From the NCBI GenBank assembly GCA_032718475.1, contig JAUCBJ010002688.1, forward strand, positions 1-50,077: a stretch of 50,077 nucleotides of DNA. The letters are read 5' to 3'. The stretch is from Nemertoderma westbladi. Taxonomy: Eukaryota > Xenacoelomorpha > Nemertodermatida > Nemertodermatidae. This document shows positions 1 to 10,402 of this stretch, piece by piece; the first letter of the stretch is position 1, and every line of letters begins with the position of its first letter. Under the pieces are notes generated by a model that saw nothing but the letters and a program-made list of their open reading frames with translations, was not told the origin of the DNA and ran no database searches. The position numbers and the translations under genes are program-made.

Positions 1-114
1 CGCACACGGTACCTACTGTATAAGCGGCGCGGGCGCTATATGTCCCGCACACGGTACCTACTGTATAAGGGGCGCGGGCGCTATATGTCCCGCACACGGT
101 ACCTACTGTATAAG
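1..114. repeat. 45-bp CpG-rich tandem repeat, about 2.5 copies
   Basis: Units start at 1 and 46, with a partial unit at 91-114. Each carries the words CGCACACGGTACCTACTG and GCGCGGGCGCTATATGTCC. The first two units differ by one base (AAGCGG versus AAGGGG). The array touches the window edge, so its true length is unknown. It is much more GC- and CpG-rich than the AT-rich DNA that follows. Confidence 0.9.
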
Positions 115-214
115 CTCGATCAATTCGCACCTGGGAAGAAGAATTAATTAGAATGCAGGTCACATGACTCATTAGGAAAACATGGCTCCAAGTCTGATCC
201 TTCAGCTATGTAGT

Positions 215-240
215 CCCCCCCCCCCCCCCCCCCCCCCCCC
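215..240. repeat. C homopolymer, 26 bases
   Basis: An unbroken run of C, with a second run of 20 at 511-530. Comparable G or C runs occur at 24102-24123, 38033-38051 and 40786-40809. Exact lengths are prone to sequencing error. Confidence 0.95.
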
Positions 241-510
241 ATACCCTCGTTACCCGTCAACCCGTCCATTATAGGCCTATAGTTATTGAACTGTTATTTT
301 TAAGTTAGGTTCCTATCCTATACTCATATGCCTAGGCCTCCTACCCTTATTGTATTTTGTATAATTTCTTTGATGTGATAAATAGCTGCTATACATACCT
401 ACTGTATATTATTTCTAACATATACTGTTCTGTGTAATCTCGTTATAAACCGCATTGATTCTTTATGGAATCGCGCTAGGATCTATTGATTTTTATCCGA
501 AGCCTCTAAT

Positions 511-530
511 CCCCCCCCCCCCCCCCCCCC
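511..530. repeat. C homopolymer, 20 bases
   Basis: An unbroken run of C followed by ACCCCTCC. The length may be unreliable. Confidence 0.95.
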
Positions 531-966
531 ACCCCTCCAGCAGGCCATCTCTATCACAATTTTACCCCATTATTTTGCAGGTGATATTATATATATAGCT
601 TATTTCCAATAATGTCGGTGGCCACATCCATTCATTTACAAACACAAATTATTAAAATTATAATAACCGTAATTTTGCATTTGAAAAAAAAACAGAAACA
701 CCCACAAGACTAACTGTTTCATTATCTTCCAGTACATTTATTTCTCTTTTGTGAACAATTTCTCTACATTACCATTGGCCCTATTTATAGTTATTTTAAA
801 TACTTAAATTTATGTAGCCGTGCCCCATATGATGACAGCAACAATACACGTTTCAGACATAACCGTCGGTTGCATTCAGCAAACGGTACAAATGAGAAGC
901 AGCCAATGTATATTTACAAATTCGATGACGGCGTCCCTTGGGAAAAAATGAAATTTATTTCCTTTC

Positions 967-1017
967 ATTGTTTATTTCCCTTGATTGTTTATTTCCCTTG
1001 ATTGTTTATTTCCCTTG
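967..1017. repeat. 17-bp tandem repeat, three identical copies
   Basis: The unit ATTGTTTATTTCCCTTG occurs three times without change at 967, 984 and 1001. It is AT-rich and lies in non-coding DNA. Confidence 0.95.
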
Positions 1018-2589
1018 ATGTTTACTGTAACTTGTCAATTGATATTATATACAGTACATCTCGGTGTCTGCGAGAAATTAAGCGATGGATAATGTTATTC
1101 TCTCATTTGGTTTTGAAACTATGGGTAATGCTGGTTTTTTGCTAATATAATAGCCGATATGTTTACCTATCAGGATGCGGGTGCGCCTAGTATAGTAGGC
1201 TACAGTAATAACCGAACCGGTAATGATTATTTCAGTGAATGTAAAATGTGAGCCAATTATTCTGTCAGCGGTTAATAAACGGAATTGCTTCGCCAACCGT
1301 TTGTAAATAATCAGAAATAAGAATAATTTTTCCCGCCCTGAATTAAGACTAATTAAGATTAATATTACACTTTGCAGCATTGTAAAACTTTACAGGAAGC
1401 AAATTTTTAAAATCTTCCTTCATTTCATTGGGTCTTGCGATTTGATGTCACTCTACAGTAAACAGGTGTTTCATGGCCGGCCGCTACGGATAGTTCATTT
1501 TAGATACATTCAATTTATAATACATTTCAAAATGCACATTTGTTTTCAATTATTTCCGACGTGATTTATATCTAGAACCTTAAAATCTTTAGATACTAAA
1601 ATTTAATAATTTGATTTGCTAGCTGTGTGTATATATAGCTGAGAGTATAACTCCAATTAATTTTTAGATTGCTATTCATTGCTACAGTAGTAGATTGCAG
1701 CTTCATTAAGTTGAGTAAACCTACCGCTGCTGTACCGCTCTTATCCTACCGGTGACCGGTACACATTTCAACTTATGAACTTAAGCTGCAATACAGCAAT
1801 ACTCCGATACTACAATCACAATCCAATAGTTGGATAGTGCTAAGTGGATGAGTGGTTGCATATCAGTCATGCAATCTGCGAGTTTATAATTGTGAATTTA
1901 TTCATTTAATCAATGTTCATCACCATTAATTAAATTAATTGTGGTGTCAAGAGACGCGCAAGACTCTCTGCTTTCAATTGATATAAGCCATGTATGAAAT
2001 GATTGAGATTAAATGTGTATTTTAATGGGTCTAAAATCACCCCAGTAGTAGTAAAATCACCCTCCATAGAAAACAATATATGAAATTCTCAGATCACTGC
2101 GTAGTGACGTCAAATATGTAGCCAATCACAGCCGATTTTCAAAATTGGCTTCCCGATCTTACTTAAATCCGCCATTTAGACCGTTTCCTCGTATTTTTAC
2201 AAAAAACACACCCCGTCACTCGATTCAGGGCACCTTGTTACCCCTTATTCGATTGTTTCTAGCCCAACATATTTTTCGCGCACCAACCCTATTGTGAAAA
2301 CCCACAATAGGGTTTCCACCCTGTTACCTGGCTGATTACCCAAATCCGTTTATATTGGGGTTTAGCCTTGATGAACTACAATTTATCTGAAATAAACAAT
2401 AGTCCAAAATGATAGTTTAAAATAGTTAAAAATATCACTATTCTTTGTAGATACAAATGAATTAGTTTCTGTATCTAGTGATAATAATACCGTACCGGTA
2501 TTCCTTTTAAGATTCCTACACTGATTTCATTGTACACACATCTTCATCAGACCCTGCACAAGATTGGATCTAATTAGTCACCCAATCGT

Positions 2590-2775
2590 GTCAGTTGGAG
2601 GAGTTGCCATCCGTTTTGCATTCCCTAAGGACCAGCATGATCTGACAAGTGAATAAACAAGGTGGACAGCTTTCTTGAGTCGCCTCTTAAAGGACACAGG
2701 CCTTGAGGATGCAGATAACCTCGCAATATCATGGGTGACACTGAGTTGGACTGCGTTGTGGCAACCATTTTGTCG
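2590..2775 (+). mobile_element. Degenerate 3'-end fragment of non-LTR retrotransposon family A
   Basis: This stretch aligns with the last part of the family A reverse-transcriptase ORF. Shared words include GGTGGACAGC, CTTAAAGGACAC and CCTTGAGGATGCAGATAA, which also occur in the better copy at 3083-3625. It is degenerate and has no intact frame. It sits just upstream of a promoter-like cassette and another copy of the same element end. The left boundary is approximate. Confidence 0.75.
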
Positions 2776-2898
2776 ATTAATATGTTATAGCGTTCTCAAT
2801 ACAACTGCAATACACTATGACGATTATAGACCTTTCTGGACCATATACACCGGCCCATATATGCAATAGGATCGAAACGTAACTGTTTGGCCAACAAG

Positions 2899-3004
2899 TA
2901 GCTCCGGCCAATCAGTGACGAGCTCCGGCCAATCAGTGACGAGCTCCGGCCAATCAGCGGCTAGACTTTCTGATCCTGATTTGCATAATGTCTGGGTATA
3001 TAAG
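2899..3004 (+). promoter_or_regulatory. Promoter-like cassette: three CCAAT boxes, octamer and TATA box
   Basis: A 21-bp unit containing GGCCAATCAG is repeated three times, with CCAAT at 2908, 2929 and 2950, that is two helical turns apart. The octamer ATTTGCAT follows at 2979-2986 and TATATAAG at 2997-3004, only 10 bp after the octamer. This order and spacing resemble animal histone H2B promoters, where CCAAT boxes and an octamer lie just upstream of TATA. No histone gene follows: the next recognisable sequence is a retrotransposon 3' end. A transcription start near 3030 would be expected. The motifs are seen directly; promoter activity is inferred. Confidence 0.55.
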
Positions 3005-3082
3005 GCGATGTTTCGCCACTTTTAGTACCATCTTGCTTTTTACCCTCTGCCATTGGAAGCCCCTGACTTTTGTAACAGCAAA

Positions 3083-3625
3083 TAAGGCATGGGCAGCCTT
3101 GAATAGGCTTTCCAGGATTTGGAAGTCACCGAGAATTAATCGGAAACTTAAGGTCCGATTATTTAGAGCAGCAGTAGTACCAGTACTCCTCTACGGGAGT
3201 CCATGCTGGGCTCTAACCTCTGAGGACACCAAATCTCTGGATGGCACATTCACAAGAATGCTACGCCGGGTTCATTGTGTCAAGTACAATGCACACATCT
3301 CCAACCAGACACTATATAACATTGGAGGTGTCTCATTGGTTCCCCCAAGCTTGACACTAGAACAAAATCGCCTCCGCTTTGCAGGACATTGCTTTCGCCG
3401 TGAGGACCAGCCAGTGCGTAATCTTGTACTTTGGCAGCCTCATGGAGTGAATAAGCATGGTGGACAGCCCATGACTTTCTTGAGACGCATCTTAAAGGAC
3501 ACTGGCCTTAAAGATGCGGATGATCTAGCAAATGTCATGGGTAATAGGGAGTTGTGGCGGTGCAATTTTGTTGACAAGCCGGCACAGCATTCTTAAAAAT
3601 GCAGCTGCAATGCAGCATGCCGATC
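3083..3625 (+). pseudogene. 3'-terminal fragment of non-LTR family A ORF2 (after the RT core)
   Basis: The frame ending at 3596 encodes the carboxy-terminal part of a non-LTR retrotransposon polyprotein, after the catalytic reverse-transcriptase motifs. Recognisable words are RKLKVRLFRAAVVPVLLYGS, LRFAGHCFRREDQP and RELWRCNFVD, all shared with the copies at 20064-20559 and 10087-10402. No endonuclease or catalytic RT motif is present, so this is a 5'-truncated copy, as expected for incomplete target-primed reverse transcription. The shared 3' terminus is GCAGCATGCCGATC, ending near 3625 here and at 20035 in the long copy. Upstream codons to 2988 are open but are not element sequence. Confidence 0.88.
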
Positions 3626-3921
3626 CTAGTAACGGCAAAAGTTTTTATATTTTAGTGGCTTTTTTATCTGTAAATAGTTTTTCTGCAATTTGTGAACTTT
3701 CCTTAACTATTCTAAATATTCGAAATTCTTATTGATATAAAATAATATATACATCCCGGCAGTTCACTTCAAATTCTCAAGTTGTTTTCTCTTTTACGAT
3801 ATGTCGAATAAGCCCTCACACTTTGCCATCCGACGGACCAACTGCACAGTCTCAGCGTAGGTCCTCATAAGCCGAAAGGATCCTCCCATTCACTATGTTA
3901 AATCTGACAAATTCCATACTC

Positions 3922-3927
3922 TTTATT
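3922..3927 (-). terminator. Candidate polyadenylation signal for the EAG gene
   Basis: The minus strand reads AATAAA here, 64 bp beyond the stop codon of the channel gene. Position and sequence fit a poly(A) signal for a short 3' UTR. No poly(A) tract is seen in the DNA downstream. Confidence 0.5.
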
Positions 3928-3990
3928 TTAGGTACTCTACTTTTAATCTCTGTCATTAAGAATGAATTATATATGAATATAATAATTATA

Positions 3991-6900
3991 CTAATAAAAG
4001 TCCTGATGAGCCAATTCATCCATAATTAAGGCTGTAATTTCGTCATGACTTCCCCCATTGGCACCTGTATCTTTAGTTTCGTCAATGGAAGTTTGACGTC
4101 GATTGGATTGATTGGAAATCTCAACAGGCGTCGGTTCCTTTGCTTTAGAATGATCTGCAATACCAGTTTTCATAAGTTTATCTGAAATATTTAGTTTTGA
4201 TTTTGACTCCAATGAGTTAGAATTTGTTGTTTTATTAACCTTCTCATTAGGTGGAGTAGCACTATTTGTGGGATTGTCAAGAATGGATCTGAGCAGAGAC
4301 TTTGGCTTTGTACTAGAGTCAGTTGTGGTTGTGGTCTCACTTGACTGATTGGTACTGTTATTTGCCTCTGGTAATTCCAAGTTACCCAGAATTGTTGATA
4401 GATGTTCATCTAACAGCTCGAGTTTGCTGCCTAACAAACGAATATCGCATTTTAGTTCCGTTCGGAGTTTCAACAATTTTGCTACAGTTGCCTTATTGGA
4501 TGTGTCATTGGACATGTAACTTTGGGTAGAAGAGTTTGGACTTGTTTGGAAACCGCTATCTTTGGAGTCTGTCTTTTCAACAACAACAATCTCGGTTTGC
4601 GGATCATCAACGTACCCTTTATTTATCTTTCCCTTTGTCAATTTTACGTTTTGTGTCGAGTCTAGGGGCCGTCGCGTTTGCCGTGTTACAGGATTTTTAA
4701 CATTTCTACTTTTTGTAAAAACTGTAACTAAAGGTTTTTCGAGTTCTTGAGAATTACTTCTCTTGGATTCACTGGATGGGGTTGTTTTATTATTGTCGGA
4801 ATTAGCATCAAGAACAGCATGATTATCAGATGCAACTGATTCTTCATCATTTGGTAACTGTCGGAATCTATTGAATATTTTTCTCACGGGGTGGCCCATC
4901 GGTATATTGGACTTTGGTTGCCCCTGTTGATTAGCCACATCAAGTAATTCCTTTCGGTGATCTACAATAGTTTTAAATCGTACTCGTTGCCGTAAATTGT
5001 AGGTGAGAGTAATATTTCGTGCGAAGGAATGGGCAAAGGCAGTGTAGAACTGTAAGACACTCAGCAAATCGTCACGCATAATTATATGTAAGCCGCAATA
5101 AGTCATAGCACGTACATTAGCACAAGCCTGGCCAATAGTTCTCTCTTTCCAAAAATTATCGCCAAATGTGTCACCTTTAGTTAATATGGCAACCACTTCA
5201 TCATCTTGAATAACCTCTAAGCTCCCCGAGATCACAAAGTATAGATGATCGATGCTTTCACCCGTGTGAACAACCAGATCGCCGGGTGCATTGTGCCGCA
5301 GATTAAAACTTCCCGCTAATGCCCGAAGGCACCCATCACTAGCGAGTCGGAAGGCTGGGTGTTCTTTTAGAACATTTCTATAAAGATGAACCGACAGATC
5401 AGCTCGCATATCTTTTGGACAATAGTTCATTACTTTATCGGCGTCAACTCCTTTAGAAACCGACCACGACGATACGAAATAGTCGAGAACACGTTCACCC
5501 AAATCTTTTGGGACTTGATGGAGTTTTATAAAGTCGCGAATACTCGTTAACATGTCGTGATATCTGTTGGAACTCGCCTGAAATTCTTGGTACATGGTTG
5601 TGATGCTGCCGAAGATTACCGCATACATCAGCGCGCCAATAAACATCAGGAAACATGTGAAAATCTTTTCTTCAGTTGTTTCAGCTGCAATATTTCCGAA
5701 ACCAACTGTTGTCATAATACTGAGTGTAAAATACAGGCCGCTAACGTAAGTCGCACCGACAGTTTCCAAGGGGATGTTACATGCATCAGGCTTCAGCAGA
5801 TCGCAGTTTTCATTATAAAGATTTACCATTGTTGTATTTCTCAGCAAAGATAACCAACCCCAAGGGACTCCCCCATCATATTGAGAGTACCCAATATGCA
5901 CCCATATTAATGTTAACCAATGCGAGACTATTAAATAAAAACATAAAAATACAATTAATTGGCCTCCAATTTGTTCTGTGTAATCATCTATTTTTCTGAT
6001 TACTCTGACCAGGCGAAGCATTCTTACCAATTTGCTAATGCGAAGAGCTTGAATCACATCTGACTGTGTTGCTGCCGAGGCTGAACCTGTTTGCAGTTGT
6101 GAAATTTGTTCATGAAGATCAACAAATCCGAAGGGAATAGACGAAATTATATCAACTATAAACCAAGAACTCAAATACTCACGGATGATAAGTCTCGAGT
6201 TGGTCTTGATCTCTCCATTCTGATCCGCATAAGTTGTGCGAAAATTTAGAAACACATCAATAATGAAAGTAATATCAACGATAATGTCTATAGAAAGTAA
6301 AGCTATACTTTCTGTTAATTGATTACATTGTCTGTAAGCCATCATAAAGGGGGCAATAATAGCTGTGTATATGGTAAGAAGGAAGAGTCCCCAATCCCAT
6401 ATCTGCTTGTACAATGATGTATGAAGTATAATGTATTTCGGTATCTTTGGTGATAATGACTGGTATTTTGGAAGATCTGTTTCATTCGGTGAGTGTCCCA
6501 TTGATATCGATACTGCACTACCTACTGCCTTATTACCAGCGGAAGCTTCTTCCCCAGCTTGTTGCTCGGGCGGGATCGCGGTGTTTAGAATGTGTTTGTT
6601 CTTATTAACAGTTCGCGCGAGTTTTACAAAGCGACCTAACGCCTTTCCGTCATCGTCATCAAATGGAATTTTAATAGAGGTGATATCACGAATGGTAACC
6701 AGTATCAGTACAGGCTTATCAGTGTCATCTACAATCGGTGATACATGTAGCAATAGCCACAAAGGCTGTTTGTTCTTCATGAAAAGAAATAGCTCGGAAT
6801 GTGCATATCTTCCGTTCTCCATCGACTCAATGATCCGTTTCACTGCACCTTGATCGGTCAGTTCGCTATGCATATGTTTTAGAACGGCAGTTTTGTGCAT

Positions 6901-7098
6901 ATGTTCGGTGCGGTTGTACCCTGTAATCGTGCAAAATTCGTCACTGCAATAGACAATAGGGAACTCGTATATTCGCGCGTTGGCGACGTAGAAACCCATC
7001 GTTGCGGAATCGATACTGCTCGCGGTCGTAGCTCTCCGAATCACATTCTCTAGGAACATGTTCTGGGGGGCGAGGAGCCCTCTCCGTTTCCCAGCCAT
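3991..7098 (-). CDS. EAG-type voltage-gated potassium channel (Kv10/KCNH1-5-like), intronless
   Basis: This is an uninterrupted 1035-residue channel with the whole EAG layout. The N-terminal cap (RRGLLAPQNMFLENVIRR, 5-22) precedes a PAS domain (about 25-140). The transmembrane segments are S1 (233-254), S2 (263-286), S3 (311-325), the S4 voltage sensor with regularly spaced basic residues (353-369), S5 (379-403) with SHWLTLIW, the pore with filter VGFGN (465-469), and S6 (476-505). A C-linker and a cyclic-nucleotide-binding homology domain (about 590-705) follow; the domain ends in TYNLR, where Tyr-Asn-Leu acts as the intrinsic ligand in EAG channels. HPVRKIFNRFRQ (736-747) matches the calmodulin-binding segment, and a coiled coil at 869-904 matches the EAG tetramerisation coil. 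In the cell it would be a plasma-membrane, outward K+ channel. The ATG is fixed by an in-frame TGA nine bases upstream. Length is close to human EAG1. The absence of introns is unusual for the family and suggests a retrocopy under selection. Family assignment is very secure; retrocopy status is inferred. Confidence 0.97.
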   Translation of the reverse strand: MAGKRRGLLAPQNMFLENVIRRATTASSIDSATMGFYVANARIYEFPIVYCSDEFCTITGYNRTEHMHKTAVLKHMHSELTDQGAVKRIIESMENGRYAHSELFLFMKNKQPLWLLLHVSPIVDDTDKPVLILVTIRDITSIKIPFDDDDGKALGRFVKLARTVNKNKHILNTAIPPEQQAGEEASAGNKAVGSAVSISMGHSPNETDLPKYQSLSPKIPKYIILHTSLYKQIWDWGLFLLTIYTAIIAPFMMAYRQCNQLTESIALLSIDIIVDITFIIDVFLNFRTTYADQNGEIKTNSRLIIREYLSSWFIVDIISSIPFGFVDLHEQISQLQTGSASAATQSDVIQALRISKLVRMLRLVRVIRKIDDYTEQIGGQLIVFLCFYLIVSHWLTLIWVHIGYSQYDGGVPWGWLSLLRNTTMVNLYNENCDLLKPDACNIPLETVGATYVSGLYFTLSIMTTVGFGNIAAETTEEKIFTCFLMFIGALMYAVIFGSITTMYQEFQASSNRYHDMLTSIRDFIKLHQVPKDLGERVLDYFVSSWSVSKGVDADKVMNYCPKDMRADLSVHLYRNVLKEHPAFRLASDGCLRALAGSFNLRHNAPGDLVVHTGESIDHLYFVISGSLEVIQDDEVVAILTKGDTFGDNFWKERTIGQACANVRAMTYCGLHIIMRDDLLSVLQFYTAFAHSFARNITLTYNLRQRVRFKTIVDHRKELLDVANQQGQPKSNIPMGHPVRKIFNRFRQLPNDEESVASDNHAVLDANSDNNKTTPSSESKRSNSQELEKPLVTVFTKSRNVKNPVTRQTRRPLDSTQNVKLTKGKINKGYVDDPQTEIVVVEKTDSKDSGFQTSPNSSTQSYMSNDTSNKATVAKLLKLRTELKCDIRLLGSKLELLDEHLSTILGNLELPEANNSTNQSSETTTTTDSSTKPKSLLRSILDNPTNSATPPNEKVNKTTNSNSLESKSKLNISDKLMKTGIADHSKAKEPTPVEISNQSNRRQTSIDETKDTGANGGSHDEITALIMDELAHQDFY

Positions 7099-8389
7099 TG
7101 TAACTCATTTAATCAATGTCTTGTAATATAATACTACTTTCTGAGCACATTTTAACTGGTATATTTAGTTAAAGTTATTTGTAATTACAAGTACATATAA
7201 TAACCCTCGCAAGATAAACATTAATACATTTAATAATGATAATTGATTATTAAAAATTTAAATACTTCTAAAAATGTCAACTGTAGGTGAAATCGTTAAA
7301 TCGCATTGCATTTAATACAAATTGAGGAATGTTTGATTTTACAGGTAATGAAAAGTGAATTTGCGACGGACCATTAAGTAACTGTAGTTAGTAAAAATAT
7401 AAGATTTATATATTAATCGATTATTCATGCACTTTTTTCAACTTCCATCACTTTGCGAACTTATCTTTTGCACTTATCTTTTGTATGTAGTTGTGAAGTT
7501 ATGATTTGTTAATACGAAAGTAAATAATAATTTGACGAAGAATTTGTTGAATATAGACATGTTTTGACAATTTTCCATTAGGGTTACCCTTAGTTCTTAT
7601 TCCTGATTAGTACCAGTAGTTTGTAGATAGAAGTTATTAAACTACAATGTCATCAACTGAACCGTTGAAACATAATTCGTAATATTAAATTTTGTGTAAT
7701 TACGAAGTTAAAAAAAGTGAATAAATATAAACTATAAGGGAAAAAAGAACAGCTTACTATAACTCGACTTCATAAAACAAATGTTGCAGTGGAAATTTTA
7801 CTTCTAAATTTAGTATTCACGAAATTATATATTTTCGCGTATACATCGACAAATCGAATTCCACATGCGGTTTAGTATTTTTACCTTCCCCATAGATGTC
7901 CAGTCCTTCATGTCTAGGTCGAGGAACCAATCACTTCTGTTATTATTCTCACACACTATGAAGTCGTTCACTAGATAGTTGGAGCTTGAAACTCTTTGTA
8001 AGCAATGCGCGGTTAATATGGTTCGTGGGGGTGGTGGGGAGTGGCGTTAATTATTATGTGAGAGTTTATTAGATTTCATTTGATGAATTCTTACTTATTA
8101 AATAATCGGAATAACTAAACAAGAAGAGACTAGTACATGAAACTCTAACCTTTAATTATTCAATAAACATAAAAGCTTAAAAAGTAATTATTATTGCTTC
8201 CATACAGACATCATTCTTCACACTTTAACAACACACTTTAATCACTTCAATGCTATACACAATGCTGGTTACACTTGTCACTTTAGTTTATAATTCTTCA
8301 CACAAAACACTTTTACCAATGAGATCAAAATATGGTTTGTTTAAAACGAAACTATTGTGTTAATTATTTTTGGGATTTTTCTCATTGGC
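7099..8389. other. AT-rich 5' flank of the EAG gene, no other gene seen
   Basis: This would hold the promoter and 5' UTR of the minus-strand channel gene. I see no clear TATA box at the expected distance, no second exon and no recognisable coding sequence. If the channel is a retrocopy, its promoter was acquired here. Confidence 0.6.
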
Positions 8390-8547
8390 GACAACATTTG
8401 TGTCTACTGTTGCTGGTGACACAGAACCATTCGAAGTGTTATGGGGAGTCCTCCAGGGTGACACACTTACACCATTCTTATTCATAATGAATTGTGGTTG
8501 GCTATGTTTTACGCATGTCCTTAGATTATAATAATGATAATGATGAT
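8390..8547 (+). mobile_element. Non-LTR family A fragment, part 1 (RT region)
   Basis: This aligns with about 20930-21070 of the long family A copy, read on the minus strand. It covers the stretch encoding the QGDTLAPFLF region of the reverse transcriptase: ACAACATTTGTGTCTACTG, GGTGACACAGAAC and CAGGGTGACACACTTACACC. It stops at an ATGATAATGATGAT word. The element resumes at 9753, after the same 14-bp word at 9739-9752. The two parts are therefore one copy interrupted by about 1.2 kb. Confidence 0.82.
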
Positions 8548-9738
8548 CATCAATAAACTTTCACAACACATTATGAGCACTTCTCCATCAGTTCTTATAC
8601 TTGCAAGTGTAAGAAGTACATAGTAAGCATACCTACCATATTTCGTGTCGCAGTATCCCGAGTGGATACAGCGCCTGATCTGCTTCACAATCGTGTTTGG
8701 CGGCGCAGGTTCAAATCCGACTAAAGGCTGTAAAAATGTATACTATAGTCGCACTATAGTCCTTTCTTTAACCCCTTTACCCTAAAACACGTTGTACATG
8801 AGTGCTCACACAAACAAGCGGTACAATAAATGGGAACCTGGGTTCTGCTGGGGGAGTAAAGAAAGGGTTGGATAGTGTTAACCCTTGGGAGTTAGTGTGG
8901 CTGTACTTTAGGCCTAATCGTTTTATGTGTGAGTGTAAGATTGTTTACCGTCACCGGGGTAACTTCGATAGTTTTTTTTGCGTTCTTTCGTAATTTTAAT
9001 TGCGTTGCCTTAACATTAACACCTTGGAATGGCCAAAGGATTACCAAATGGCTATTTGGCTACATTTATAACACATCTACGAAACCATTGAGGTTATTGC
9101 TTCTGAGATATTCCCCTCCAAATGATTATCGACCTCGCCCCATCTATTGGGGCTACTTTGATACTTTGGTATCCATATTGTACTCACTACTGTTTACTCA
9201 GGGGTAACTCTGATAGGTATCTTTGAGTTCTACATAGAAAAAATCTACATTTTGGTATACTGCAATCGAGGCAACAGCTAAATAGGTTATTAAGAAATTA
9301 ATCTTAAAAGATTGACTAATTATAACAGAAATTCAACTTTATTTTTCGCATTATTAAATGGGTATCAACCAATAAAAGCTTGAAAATGAGGCTATACATT
9401 TTTGAAAATTTTTCTGGATCTGTTTATTTTTCGGGCTAAAATTCATAGGGGTATACCAAATAGTATCTCGCGAACAAACTTATGAAAAAAATCGATCAGT
9501 ACCATCTATATATGGCAAATTAAACCTTTTCAAAAAAGTTGTTATTTAAAAAAAACTCCTTCAGTAAATCATACTGTACTACTGTACGTTACCTATATCA
9601 TTTACTGGACTGCAAATGGCTAAATTGACTTAAGGGGACATAGTACCCTGCAAATTTTCACGAAAAAACTTTTTTTATCAAATTTTTTTTTATTGAATCA
9701 AGGTCAAAATGTTTCGTAGATTACAGAAATCGATGATG
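8548..9738. mobile_element. Insertion splitting a family A copy, containing a SINE head
   Basis: This 1191-bp block separates two halves of one non-LTR copy and is flanked by the direct repeat ATGATAATGATGAT (8534-8547 and 9739-9752). A 14-bp target duplication would fit LINE or SINE mobilisation, although the word is microsatellite-like and so only moderately informative. The block contains a tRNA-derived head at 8648-8730 but no recognisable protein. No clear poly(A) tail is seen at the right end. Confidence 0.55.
8648..8730 (+). repeat. tRNA-derived SINE head (RNA polymerase III promoter)
   Basis: The B box GGTTCAAATCC at 8708-8718 matches the pol III consensus exactly, with an A-box-like TATCCCGAGTGGATA about 50 bp upstream at 8654-8668. 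The spacing suits a tRNA with a long variable arm, such as Ser or Leu types. The word GCGCAGGTTCAAATCC recurs at 49366-49381, which supports a dispersed family. The words CCTTGGGAGTTA at 8883 and 48238 hint at a shared SINE body. It does not fold well enough to call a functional tRNA gene. Confidence 0.6.
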
Positions 9739-9752
9739 ATGATAATGATGAT

Positions 9753-10402
9753 GGGGTGATGGTAACTCCACCTACTGGCTCCAGAAGTGGAGGAAATCCT
9801 GCTAGGTACCTAACTGATCTAGACTTCGATGATGACTTAGGAGTACTCTCAGAATCACTAAAGGGAGTCCAACGGTTCCTCAGCTCATTAGAACAGGATG
9901 CTTCTAGTGTTGGTCTTTTTGTTAACTCCAAGAAGACCGAAATTTTGACAATTATTAACTTAGAAATTCTTCTGGAAATGTCTGATTGTATGAGCATAAG
10001 CTCAAATGAAGGTACGTGCTTGAGCATGAGGTCGACTTCTGTTACCCGGAATAATGGATCCGGAAGTCAGGCGATAATCTGGATATGGCACATTCACAAG
10101 AATGCTGCGCCGGGTTCACTGTGCCAAGTACAATGCACACATCTGCAACCAGACACTATATAACATTGGAGGTGTCTCATTGGTTCCCCCAAGCTTGACA
10201 CTTGAACAAAGTCGCAAGACATTGCTTTTGCCGGGAGGTCCAGCCTCATGGAGAATATATTCACGGTGGACAGCCCATGACTTATAAAGGACACTGGCCT
10301 TGAAGATGCGAATAATCTCGGGGAAAGTCATGGGAGTTTGTAATTTTGTGATAAGCCGGCACAGCATTCTTAATGCACGCTGCACTGGAGCATGTCATTG
10401 TG
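9753..10402 (+). pseudogene. Non-LTR family A fragment, part 2 (RT active-site region to 3' end)
   Basis: This continues the copy begun at 8390. The frame from 9756 encodes TPPTGSRSGGNPARYLTDLD followed by FDDDLGV, where the long copy has FADDLGV. The catalytic FADD box is therefore altered (Ala to Asp). SSVGLFVNSKKTEILT follows. Near 10085 an internal deletion joins this to the carboxy-terminal region (MLRRVHCAKYNAHICNQTLY and on), with more deletions before the 3' end near 10402. Non-functional. Confidence 0.85.

Larger units (their letters stand above)
115..2589. other. AT-rich intergenic DNA, no gene recognised
   Basis: No coding region in this stretch resembles a known family, and the short open frames lack any recognisable domain. 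It holds two C homopolymers (26 bases at 215-240 and 20 bases at 511-530) and a small 17-bp tandem repeat at 967-1017. The rest is unremarkable AT-rich sequence. Confidence 0.7.

Noticed and set aside
1078-1380. 100-codon minus-strand frame
   Set aside because: No similarity to a known family, AT-rich composition, and a length expected by chance.
8654-8725. Functional tRNA gene
   Set aside because: The A and B boxes are good, but the acceptor and anticodon arms do not pair convincingly and the B-box word recurs in a truncated copy, as expected of a SINE.
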